Below are positions 1 to 5,904 of a stretch of 10,730 nt of DNA, in pieces (position 1 is the stretch's first letter; each line of letters opens with the position of its first letter). The stretch is taken from contig JAHYYD010000057.1 in NCBI GenBank assembly GCA_019425105.1, forward strand, positions 1 through 10,730, written 5' to 3'. Made by a program: the position numbers and the translations under genes. The DNA comes from Actinomycetota bacterium. GTDB lineage: Bacteria > Actinomycetota > Actinomycetes > Actinomycetales > Actinomycetaceae. Under the pieces are notes generated by a model that was not told the DNA's origin, searched no databases, and worked only from the letters and a program-made list of their open reading frames with translations.

Positions 1-4
1 TTTC

Positions 5-160
5 ACCAACACATTTTGTCCACCCTCAAAGTTGGCCCCCAACAACTTTGAACCAGACTTTCTCGCACCGCAAAGCCGAAAGGTCGGGCTCAGACCAACT
101 CTTTTTGTCCTTTAACCCGAAAAGTCACCACAAAACCAACACGTTTTGTCCTTTAACCCG
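5..160. repeat. Three-copy direct repeat at the left edge
   Basis: A 17-bp motif, ACCAACWCNTTTTGTCC on the plus strand, occurs at 5-21, 94-110 and 135-151. Copies two and three extend to about 26 bp because both continue with TTTAACCCG. Distances between copies are 89 and 41 bp, so this is a loose cluster, not a regular array. No credible gene lies in positions 1-364. The short ORFs crossing it on both strands look like chance frames in unusually AT-rich sequence for this window. Function is unknown, and the cluster may continue to the left of the window. Confidence 0.7.
26..51. repeat. 9-bp inverted repeat inside the left-edge repeat cluster
   Basis: TCAAAGTTG (26-34) and CAACTTTGA (43-51) are perfect inverted arms around an 8-nt loop. 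There is no T tract on either side, so it is not a convincing intrinsic terminator. It lies between the first and second copies of the direct repeat and may be part of the same repeat family. Confidence 0.5.
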
Positions 161-180
161 CAAGTAAGCCAACAGCACAA

Positions 181-218
181 ACTCGAAGGGGCCGGCCCTG
201 AGGCCGACCCCTTCGAGT
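181..218 (-). terminator. Strong hairpin, likely terminator of the minus-strand tad operon
   Basis: Arms 181-197 and 202-218 form a 17-bp GC-rich stem with a 4-nt loop. The single imperfection (192/207) is a C-A mismatch in plus-strand RNA but a G-U wobble in minus-strand RNA. The stem is therefore fully paired only when transcribed leftwards, the direction of the tad genes. On the minus strand the stem ends GAGTTTGTG, a short T run. It lies 146 bp beyond the last tad stop codon. The alternative is a terminator for a separate small RNA (see findings). Confidence 0.7.
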
Positions 219-364
219 ATCCCATCAACACAGTGCAAGTCTTCCGATGCGCTCCCTTTCTCGGCTCACCCTTGGTGGGTGTCGCCCTTGGCTTGATGAC
301 TATTAATGTACGGACTCCACCTGTGGGAACCATTGAACGAAGCTGGCAATTTCCTGAGAATTTT

Positions 365-790
365 TCACCGCTCCGGTCCGGCTCGCGCCTTCGCACGCAC
401 AATCGTTGATATTCCAGCGATTCTGATGCTCTGACTGGCAACGACGAGGCAATCGCTGTCGCGCACCTCGCAAGACTCGATCTCTACTCCGTTCTCCGCA
501 GCGACGGAGGAGGCCGCCACGCATGGCCGTCCTCCCACGTCCTCCCAGGGCGCCGTTGCCGATTCTTCGGCCCCCGCTAAGGCCGCCAGGTCGGCGACGG
601 CCTGCAGGCGCGCCCGCTCGCGGTGCGCGGCACCCACCCCGCCGAGTACCACCGCGAGCGCGAGCGCGAGGACGATCAGGGCCACGGAGTTGATGGTGCC
701 CGATCCTTCCTCTCCGGTGAGCGCACGGAGATCGCCCGCGCGCTCGGGATCGGTATCGGGGGCGGCCGCCACCCCTTGTTCGTGAATCAC
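365..790 (-). CDS. Second TadE-like pilus protein (Rv3654c type)
   Basis: A 141-residue protein that ends the tad operon. The start is GTG at 790-788, which overlaps the TGA of the upstream tadE as GTGA. A GAGGGG ribosome-binding site lies 8 nt upstream, so I prefer this to ATG codons further up that would run inside tadE. A single transmembrane helix spans residues 34-53, preceded by EEG-SGTIN at 27-34. This resembles a prepilin site, but the usual Glu at +5 is Asn. After the helix comes the ARLQAVADLAALAGAE segment (60-74) typical of the actinobacterial helicase/secretion-neighbourhood TadE-like family. Cysteines 90, 107 and 114 sit in the exported part and could form a disulfide. The likely role is a minor pseudopilin or anchor of the Tad pilus, facing outside the membrane. 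The family assignment is firm; the role is inferred. Confidence 0.8.
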   Translation of the reverse strand: MIHEQGVAAAPDTDPERAGDLRALTGEEGSGTINSVALIVLALALAVVLGGVGAAHRERARLQAVADLAALAGAEESATAPWEDVGGRPCVAASSVAAENGVEIESCEVRDSDCLVVASQSIRIAGISTIVRAKARAGPER

Positions 791-1125
791 GGCAGTGCCC
801 CCTCGTCGATAGTGGTCACCGAGCATCGAGCCACGCCCCCAACCCAACCGGCGGCGCCGCGGTAGGGGGCCGTGCCGGTGACGCTCACCCACCCGCCGGA
901 GCGCGCAACCGCGTAGGAGCCGGGGGCGTACGCGGCCGAGGCCGCCGCCTGCGGATCCCCCTGCCCGATCGAGGCGGCCCTCGCCCCCTCGCGCACCGCC
1001 TGGCACAGGGATGCCCCCGTCATCCCGGCCTGGGCGACCGCGACAATGACGCCGATGACGGCCGTGACGGCGAGGAATCCGATGGCGTGTTCGACGGTGA
1101 CGTACCCGTGGTCGCAGCTCTTCAT
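787..1125 (-). CDS. TadE-like minor pseudopilin (Rv3655c type)
   Basis: A 112-residue protein. The ATG at 1125-1123 overlaps the stop of the upstream pilin gene as ATGA, and the gene's own stop overlaps the next gene as GTGA, so it is coupled on both sides. The N-terminus is short, with a prepilin-type site G7-YVTVE12: cleavage after Gly would leave Glu at +5. It is followed by a hydrophobic helix at about 13-33 (AIGFLAV...AVAQAG). The motif CQAVREGARAAS (41-52) is the post-helix signature of TadE proteins. The C-terminal half (about 60-112) is predicted to be exported. By family it is a pseudopilin processed by a TadV-type prepilin peptidase. No such peptidase is encoded in this window, so it must be elsewhere. 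Confidence 0.85.
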   Translation of the reverse strand: MKSCDHGYVTVEHAIGFLAVTAVIGVIVAVAQAGMTGASLCQAVREGARAASIGQGDPQAAASAAYAPGSYAVARSGGWVSVTGTAPYRGAAGWVGGVARCSVTTIDEGALP

Positions 1126-1397
1126 CGGGTGTTCAGCGCCTCCTGGATGATGGACTCCAGGGCGGCGCGCACGGTGTCCGATTTGAGGATCACGATGAGG
1201 AGTCCCGCAAATCCCGCGGCCGCGATGGTCCCGATTGCGTACTCCACGGTGGTGGCCCCCTCTTCCGGGTCAGCGGGGTCTGTGGGAGCGTCCCCGCCCC
1301 GCCCCACCGTCATGTGATGGGCCGCGTCCTGCAGGGCGCTCAACGCGCGGAGCTGAGCGCGCGTGGCCGCGGATTCGATTCTGTCGATAATCATCAT
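1122..1397 (-). CDS. DUF4244 Flp-type pilin subunit (Rv3656c type)
   Basis: A 91-residue protein, probably the major pilin. The start is ATG at 1397-1395 (a second ATG follows directly), with AAAGGA ending 7 nt upstream. An unusually long leader of about 47 residues precedes the prepilin site G47-ATTVE52, where Glu lies at +5. The hydrophobic helix (AIGTIAAAGFAGLLIVIL, about 54-71) and the tail KSDTVRAALESIIQEALNTR are characteristic of DUF4244/Flp pilins. It is the only gene of the tad cluster that does not overlap the gene upstream: 160 bp separate it from tadBC. It could therefore have its own promoter or processing site, which would fit the need for more pilin than machinery. That is inference, and I could not identify a clear -10/-35 pair in the gap. 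Confidence 0.85.
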   Translation of the reverse strand: MMIIDRIESAATRAQLRALSALQDAAHHMTVGRGGDAPTDPADPEEGATTVEYAIGTIAAAGFAGLLIVILKSDTVRAALESIIQEALNTR

Positions 1398-1557
1398 TGA
1401 TCTGTCCTTTCGTCTGCGCGCCTATCGACGCGTGCGGCCAGTGTGCGCGCCGCCCCTCCCCCGATTCCACGCGGATTCGGACCCCTGTGGATAACTCAGG
1501 CACGCCGAAGAGCCCTGTGGATAACTCGTGCACACCGACGAGCCCTGTGGATAACGC
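1398..1557. promoter_or_regulatory. 160-bp gap between tadBC and the pilin gene
   Basis: This is the only real gap within the tad gene set. Its right half holds three identical CCTGTGGATAAC units 30 bp apart (separate entry). The left half, next to the pilin start, holds the AAAGGA ribosome-binding site and GC-rich sequence without a promoter I can defend. I see no terminator hairpin after tadBC, so read-through into the pilin gene is likely. Confidence 0.5.
1484..1555. repeat. Three-unit 30-bp array of DnaA-box-like CCTGTGGATAAC
   Basis: Identical 12-mers CCTGTGGATAAC start at 1484, 1514 and 1544, exactly 30 bp apart. Each contains TGTGGATAA (1486-1494, 1516-1524, 1546-1554), the reverse complement of the classical DnaA box TTATCCACA. 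Units one and two remain similar through the whole 30 bp (both end in GAGC), while unit three runs into the 3' end of tadBC. The match to the DnaA box is seen directly; DnaA binding is inferred. Confidence 0.75.
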
Positions 1558-2820
1558 CTACATGTCGAGGCCACCGGTGAGGGTGGCGAGCAGGGGCGCA
1601 ATCCCGAGCGCGAGGAATGCGGGGAGGAAGCAGACGCCGAGCGGCCCGACGAGTCGGACGCTGAGTTCTTCGGCGCGTGTTTTGGCGTCGGCCAGGCGGG
1701 CCCGGCGTTCCCACGAGGCGCTGCGAGCGAGCATCGTCTCAGGCGCGTTTCCGCTAGTCCAGGACGATTCGAGGGCATCGCGCAGGGGAATGCTCCACTT
1801 GGGGGTCTCCTCCCACGCGTCCGCCCAGCTCACCCCGAGCCGCAGGGCCTGGGCCGTCCACGCGAGAGATTCTCGCGCGCAGGCAGCGGCCAGGGCGTCG
1901 AGGACGCGCGGGATCGCGGCCCCACAGGCCAGGCCGGCGGCGACGAGGTCGCAGGCCAGGGCGGGGTCAGTGTCCTCGTCGACAGATCGGGCCCTCGCGA
2001 GGATCCGGCGGCACAAGGCGATGCCGACCACCCAGGCGGCCGCGCCAAGCAGCGCACAGATTCTCCCGACGGTCACTCCCGTGTAGAACTGCCAGGGCGA
2101 GGCGCCCAGGGCGAGCGCGCTCACGATTCCGACGAGGGGAAGCGCGGCGAGGACTCGCGCGGACATGAGGGGACCGGCGGAGGCGACGCGGCGCGCTTCC
2201 GCGACGGCCTGGGCGTCATCGATACTGTCCCCGATGGCGTCGAGGATGTCGGCCATGGGCGCGCCGAGGCCGTGGCTGAATCGGCAGGCCAGGGCGACGG
2301 AGGCGGCGGTGCGACGAGCGGCCGCGTCTGGGGCCCGGGCGTGCAAGGAGAGCTCCCACCGCGGCGGCTCTCGCGCCCATTCGTCGAGGATGGGCGGGTA
2401 GGACGCGCTTTCAGGCACGATTCCGCCCGCGCCGATGCGCGCGAGGGAGTCCGACCAGGCTCGCCGCGTCGGCGCTCCCGCGCGCAGCCGCGTCGCCACC
2501 TCGGCGACCAGGAGGGAGAGCTCGCGCGCCTGAGGCACGCCGCAGGCGCGCCCTCGATGCCTCCCGCTTTCTCCCCTGCCTAGGCGTCTGCGCAGGCGGC
2601 GCATCCACGCGCGTTCGGCAGATTGACGAGAACCGGCAGGGCGCATCCACGCGCGCACAACGCGACGCTCGTGCACGCCACGTACGACGGCCGCGAGCGC
2701 ACGAGACACCAGCATGAGCGCGCACAGCACGAGCACGCACGCAAGCGCGCGATCGGCCGAGCGCTCCACGACGTCGCGACCGCCACCGAGAACGGCCATC
2801 CAACCGGCACCCCACCTCAT
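1558..2820 (-). CDS. TadB-TadC fusion, inner-membrane platform of the Tad pilus
   Basis: A 420-residue protein. The ATG at 2820-2818 overlaps the tadA stop as ATGA, which fixes the start, although the frame stays open further upstream. Two GspF-type domains are joined. Residues 100-240 (ELSLLVAEVATRLRAGAP...) are TadB-like, with transmembrane helices at about 25-46, 221-240 and 252-272. Residues 288-412 (ALACDLVAAGLACGAAIPRVLDAL...) are TadC-like, ending in a helix at about 391-414. In M. tuberculosis these are two genes, Rv3658c and Rv3657c. In other bacteria TadB and TadC together form the cytoplasmic-membrane base that works with the TadA ATPase to assemble pilin. The fusion would impose a 1:1 ratio. 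There is no sign of a frameshift or internal stop. Confidence 0.85.
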   Translation of the reverse strand: MRWGAGWMAVLGGGRDVVERSADRALACVLVLCALMLVSRALAAVVRGVHERRVVRAWMRPAGSRQSAERAWMRRLRRRLGRGESGRHRGRACGVPQARELSLLVAEVATRLRAGAPTRRAWSDSLARIGAGGIVPESASYPPILDEWAREPPRWELSLHARAPDAAARRTAASVALACRFSHGLGAPMADILDAIGDSIDDAQAVAEARRVASAGPLMSARVLAALPLVGIVSALALGASPWQFYTGVTVGRICALLGAAAWVVGIALCRRILARARSVDEDTDPALACDLVAAGLACGAAIPRVLDALAAACARESLAWTAQALRLGVSWADAWEETPKWSIPLRDALESSWTSGNAPETMLARSASWERRARLADAKTRAEELSVRLVGPLGVCFLPAFLALGIAPLLATLTGGLDM

Positions 2821-3929
2821 AGTCCGACCTTTCGAGCCAGGGACGACCAGGCCTCGTGAGTGGTCACCTGTCCGGAGGCTGTGGCGCTGAGCGCGACCGC
2901 GCACTCGAGCGGGCCGCGAGCGCGCGTCAGCACCCCGACCTCGGATACCCAGCGGTGCCCGCAGGGGGATCGTCGCATGTGGAGGACGGCGTCGAGGGCG
3001 CTGGCGGCCTGGGCGGCGACGGCTTCCTCGCCCATGCCGGCGAGCGCTCCGAGGGCAGCCAGACGCGCGGGCACCTCTCGCGTCCCGTTCGCGTGGATGG
3101 TCGCCCAGCCGCCGTCGTGTCCCGTGTTGAGGGCGGTCAGGACGTCGCGCACTTCGGGGCCTCGGCACTCTCCCAGGACGAGGCGGTCGGGGCGCATGCG
3201 CATAGCCGCGCGCACGAGGTCGGACAGGGTGACGGCACCTCGCCCCTCGACGTTTGGCTTGCGTTCGAGGAGGTGGACGCAGTGCGGGTGGGCGGGGGCG
3301 ACCTCGGCGACCTCCTCGATGCACACGATGCGCTCGCTGGAGGGGACGAGGGAGAGGGCGGCGCTCAGGAGGGTCGTTTTGCCACTGCCGGTGGCGCCGG
3401 AGACGAGGACGTTGGCGCGCGAGGCGACGAGCGCTCGCAGGAGCGGGCCGAGGGCGCCCGGCAGGGTGCCGCGCGCGATGAGGTCCCCGACGCCCAGCCG
3501 ACGCGTGCCGAGCACGCGCAGGGAGATGAGCGTTCCCGACCCGGAGACGGGTGGCAGGACCGCGTGCAGGCGGACGCCCCCGGGCAGGGTGCCGTCGGCG
3601 ATGGGGCTGGCGTCGTCGAGGCGCGCCCCGCACGCGCTCGCCAGCCGTATCGCGGCGTGGCGGGCGTCGGCCTCGTCGTGGATGCCGACGTCGACGCGCG
3701 CGAGTCCGCCTCCCCGATCGACCCACGCGCGGGAACCGTTGATGAGCACGTCGGTGACGCCCGGGTCGTCGATGAGGCGAGCGAGGGGCGGGTCCATCCC
3801 GCGCTGCCGGGCACGCAGGGTCTCGAGGGCGTCGGCGGCCTCGCGTGCGCCGCAGCCGGGTCGAGACGTGTCGGCGATCGCCCGGGCGGGCGGCGTGCCG
3901 CGGGCGAGGAGTCGCAGGGCGCTACGCAC
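2817..3929 (-). CDS. tadA: TadA/CpaF-family secretion ATPase
   Basis: A 370-residue hexameric-type ATPase that powers Tad pilus assembly at the cytoplasmic face of the membrane. I chose GTG at 3929-3927 because GGAGGTG lies just upstream and the start overlaps the cpaE stop by 8 nt. Longer in-frame starts would lie inside cpaE. The N-terminal domain carries GVTDVLING (57-65). The catalytic core has Walker A GATGSGKTT (178-186), an acidic box IVCIEEVAEV (201-210), Walker B RLVLGECRGPE (249-259) and a His box TGHDGGWATIHANG (269-282), so all catalytic elements are intact. The length fits the actinobacterial helicase/secretion-neighbourhood ATPase group (Rv3659c type). It is coupled downstream to tadBC by ATGA. 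Confidence 0.92.
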   Translation of the reverse strand: MRSALRLLARGTPPARAIADTSRPGCGAREAADALETLRARQRGMDPPLARLIDDPGVTDVLINGSRAWVDRGGGLARVDVGIHDEADARHAAIRLASACGARLDDASPIADGTLPGGVRLHAVLPPVSGSGTLISLRVLGTRRLGVGDLIARGTLPGALGPLLRALVASRANVLVSGATGSGKTTLLSAALSLVPSSERIVCIEEVAEVAPAHPHCVHLLERKPNVEGRGAVTLSDLVRAAMRMRPDRLVLGECRGPEVRDVLTALNTGHDGGWATIHANGTREVPARLAALGALAGMGEEAVAAQAASALDAVLHMRRSPCGHRWVSEVGVLTRARGPLECAVALSATASGQVTTHEAWSSLARKVGL

Positions 3930-4950
3930 GGGCCACCTCCAGGCGCACAGTCTCGTCGCGGGCGAGGGAACGCCCGCGCAGGGGCGTCGGCTCGAGGGAG
4001 GCGAGCTCCCGGCGGAGAGCACGCAGATCCCGGCCCGGTCGCGTCGGCGCGCGCAGGATCGGGCGCGGCGCACACGCGGACAGCCCGGGGCTACGCCTAC
4101 CGCGACCAGCCGACACAAGCGTGATCGCGGGGCACGGCGGAGGATGACAGGCGAGGCTCGCGGCCATCGCCGCGGCACCCTCCAGGTCCCGGCGCGTCAC
4201 GAGGACGAGAGCGTTCGCGTGAACGGCGGACGCGCAGCGCGCAGCCCGGTCATCCCAGCGTCCCGCGTCCACGATGAGGGGAGCGTGCAGGGACCGGCAG
4301 GCGGCGGCGACGCGCGGGTCGTCCGCGCTGGCACCGCCGCGCGCGTCCCCGACGAGGGCCCGCACCCCGCCCAGGGTGGGCAGGTGATCGCGCAGCGACG
4401 GCAGGTAGCAGTCTTCCCCCGGGTCGAGGTCCGCCCACCGCACGCCGGGGACATCGCACTCGGGGGCGCGAGCAAACCCGGGCACAGACCCGGAGGCGTC
4501 AACGACGACCACGCCTCGCGCCCGCCCGCGTTCACGATGCTTTGCCCTGCGCCGCCAGCATTCGCGCAAACCGCGGCGCCGCGCATACTCGCGGGCCAGC
4601 AGTCGCACGACGCTCGTCGTGCCCACCCCGCCGCAGATCCCGGCGACCACCCACACCGCGCCGGGCGTCGCCCACCGGTGGCAGGCCTCGGCGATGAGGG
4701 AGACGAGGAGGGCCGTGTCCCCGGGCAGACTCACCTGCCCCTCTCCCCCGACGCGCACGCAGGGCACGCCGACGGGCACGGGCGCGCCCGGCGAGGCGAG
4801 GACCAGCAGCGCGCGGGCCGGGTTCGAGCACACCCGCGCCCCGGCGAGTTCCACCGCGTCGCGGGCGCACTCCAGGTCGGGCGGGGCGAGGCCGACGAGG
4901 GCGACGGGCCCCCGATTCGCGACATCGCGCGTCTCATCATGGGTTTCCAT
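3922..4950 (-). CDS. CpaE-like MinD/ParA-family protein (Rv3660c type)
   Basis: A 342-residue protein, first gene of the tad operon. The start is ATG at 4950-4948. No clear Shine-Dalgarno sequence precedes it: a 13-bp palindrome (GCAGC-TAC-GCTGC on plus, 4951-4963) sits there instead, so the start is probable, not certain. Residues 1-95 form a receiver-like N-terminal region (GPVALVGLAPPDLECARDA...). Residues 98-340 form the P-loop NTPase-like domain, with AGICGGVGTTS (103-113) in place of a Walker A and GVVVVDASG (146-154) as the Walker B-like strand. Both lysines of the MinD signature are replaced, by Cys106 and Thr111. In other bacteria CpaE localises the Tad machine. The actinobacterial group is known for atypical P-loops, so a scaffold or localising role is more likely than classic ATP hydrolysis. 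Confidence 0.82.
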   Translation of the reverse strand: METHDETRDVANRGPVALVGLAPPDLECARDAVELAGARVCSNPARALLVLASPGAPVPVGVPCVRVGGEGQVSLPGDTALLVSLIAEACHRWATPGAVWVVAGICGGVGTTSVVRLLAREYARRRGLRECWRRRAKHRERGRARGVVVVDASGSVPGFARAPECDVPGVRWADLDPGEDCYLPSLRDHLPTLGGVRALVGDARGGASADDPRVAAACRSLHAPLIVDAGRWDDRAARCASAVHANALVLVTRRDLEGAAAMAASLACHPPPCPAITLVSAGRGRRSPGLSACAPRPILRAPTRPGRDLRALRRELASLEPTPLRGRSLARDETVRLEVARA

Positions 4951-5092
4951 GCAGCTACGCTGCGCCTGAGGGAACCCTCCCGTCCACCCACGCGCGTGCC
5001 CCTGTGGACAACGCAGACCCGAAATGCCACCCTGTGCATAGAAGGGGCCCGACGGAGGACCCTGTGGATTGAGCCAACGCTGGAGTAGACGC
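4951..5092. promoter_or_regulatory. Divergent intergenic region cpaE / HAD-IB gene
   Basis: A 142-bp region that must hold the promoters for the tad operon (leftward) and the HAD gene (rightward). It contains a 13-bp palindrome directly before the cpaE start (4951-4963), an inverted repeat GAGGG-AA-CCCTC (4968-4979) and the second 30-bp-phased CCTGTGG array (5001-5071). The HAD gene has GGAG at 5082-5085. I could not place a confident -10/-35 pair for either direction. Confidence 0.5.
5001..5071. repeat. Second 30-bp-phased CCTGTGG array (degenerate DnaA-box-like)
   Basis: CCTGTGGACAAC, CCTGTGCATAGA and CCTGTGGATTGA start at 5001, 5031 and 5061, again exactly 30 bp apart and in the same orientation as the array at 1484. 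The first contains TGTGGACAA, the reverse complement of TTGTCCACA, the actinobacterial form of the DnaA box. The other two deviate at the last positions. The third ends 21 bp before the HAD start codon. Confidence 0.7.
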
Positions 5093-5863
5093 ATGGTACG
5101 CGCGGCCTTTTTCGACCTGGATAAGACGATTCTCGACACGTCCTCGAACGTGGCGCTCTCGGGACCGTTCATCGAGGCCGGGCTCATGAACCGTCGCACC
5201 GCGATCACCTCCGTCCTCGTGCAGCTGCCCTACCTGCTCACGGGGGCCGACGAGTCGCGCATGGAGCAGATGGCGCAGGCGCTGGGGCGCATGGGACGCG
5301 GCTGGAACGCCGCATTCCTCGAGGCCACGGTCGAGGACGCGCTTGAACGCACGATCCAGCCCGTCTGCTACGCGCAGGCTCTCGCGCGCATCGAGCAGCA
5401 CAAGCGCGCGGGCGACGTCGTCGTCATCGCGTCGGCCTCGGTCGAGCAGGTGGTGCGCCCGATCGCCCACATGCTGGGGGCGGATGAGGTCCTCGCCTCG
5501 CGGGCGGCCGTCGACGAGGACGGGTGTTTCACGGGCGAGATCACGCACTTTAACCAGGCGCAGGGCAAGGCGGACGCCTGCGAGGCCCTGGCTCGCGCGC
5601 GCGGATGGGACCTGTCGGAGTGCTCGGCGTACTCGGATTCGGTGTCGGACGCGCCGCTCCTGCGCCTCGTCGGCCACCCCTACGCGGTCAACCCGGACCG
5701 GGGCCTGCGCGACATGGCGCAGCGCGAGGGCTGGCCCACGCTCACCTTCACGTCCACGGTGCGCGTGTTGCCGCGCGAGGTCCCAACCCCCGCGAAGGTC
5801 GCGCTTCCCTTCATTGCTGGCGTCGCCGTGGGTGCGGCGGCCTGCGCGCTCCTGCGCCGCTGA
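5093..5863 (+). CDS. HAD-IB family phosphatase (SerB-like, Rv3661 type)
   Basis: A 256-residue haloacid-dehalogenase phosphatase. The start is ATG at 5093 with GGAG 7 nt upstream. An upstream TTG at 5069 is in frame but lacks a ribosome-binding site and falls inside the repeat array. All four HAD motifs are present: motif I FFDLDKT with D8 and D10, motif II IASAS with S114, motif III lysine K159 in QGKADA, and motif IV YSDSVSD with D182 and D186. A cap region lies between motifs I and II (about 15-105). A C-terminal hydrophobic helix (about 235-254, VALPFIAGVAVGAAACALL) probably anchors it to the membrane. Its position divergent from the CpaE-like gene is conserved in actinobacteria. The substrate is unknown; phosphoserine or a lysolipid phosphate is possible for this subfamily. 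Confidence 0.88.
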   Translation: MVRAAFFDLDKTILDTSSNVALSGPFIEAGLMNRRTAITSVLVQLPYLLTGADESRMEQMAQALGRMGRGWNAAFLEATVEDALERTIQPVCYAQALARIEQHKRAGDVVVIASASVEQVVRPIAHMLGADEVLASRAAVDEDGCFTGEITHFNQAQGKADACEALARARGWDLSECSAYSDSVSDAPLLRLVGHPYAVNPDRGLRDMAQREGWPTLTFTSTVRVLPREVPTPAKVALPFIAGVAVGAAACALLRR

Positions 5864-5871
5864 CACGGCGC
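5854..5871. terminator. Weak hairpin between convergent genes
   Basis: GCGCCG (5854-5859) and CGGCGC (5866-5871) form a 6-bp stem over the HAD stop codon. No T tract follows. The 41 bp between the two convergent stop codons also hold a short GATCG-based 9-bp repetition but no better terminator. Confidence 0.25.
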
Positions 5872-5904
5872 GCAGATCGGACGGATCGCGCGGATCGAGC
5901 AGAT

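Noticed and set aside
365..1006. Longer version of the second TadE-like protein starting at 1006
   Set aside because: The extra residues overlap tadE in another frame and are Arg/Gly-rich. The GTGA junction with RBS at 790 fits the operon pattern.
1484..1555. Reading the 30-bp array as a protein repeat (YPQG every 10 residues on the minus strand)
   Set aside because: Thirty is a multiple of three and the array before cpaE can be read as a similar xPQG repeat in the cpaE frame. In the first array that frame belongs to no gene, and the 12-bp box is conserved in all bases including codon third positions, so a DNA-level element is more likely. An N-terminal extension of cpaE is not fully excluded.
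1484..1583. CRISPR array
   Set aside because: The repeats are only 12 bp with 18-bp spacers that are partly similar, there are three units and no cas genes.
3930..4178. Longer N-terminus of TadA
   Set aside because: The extension lies wholly within cpaE, is Arg/Pro-rich without similarity to TadA, and a GTG with a good Shine-Dalgarno at 3929 explains the start.
2860..5088. A 742-codon plus-strand ORF opposite tadA and cpaE
   Set aside because: It is antisense to two genes with clear catalytic motifs, its composition is Arg/Pro/Ser-rich without domains, and long open antisense frames are expected at this GC content.
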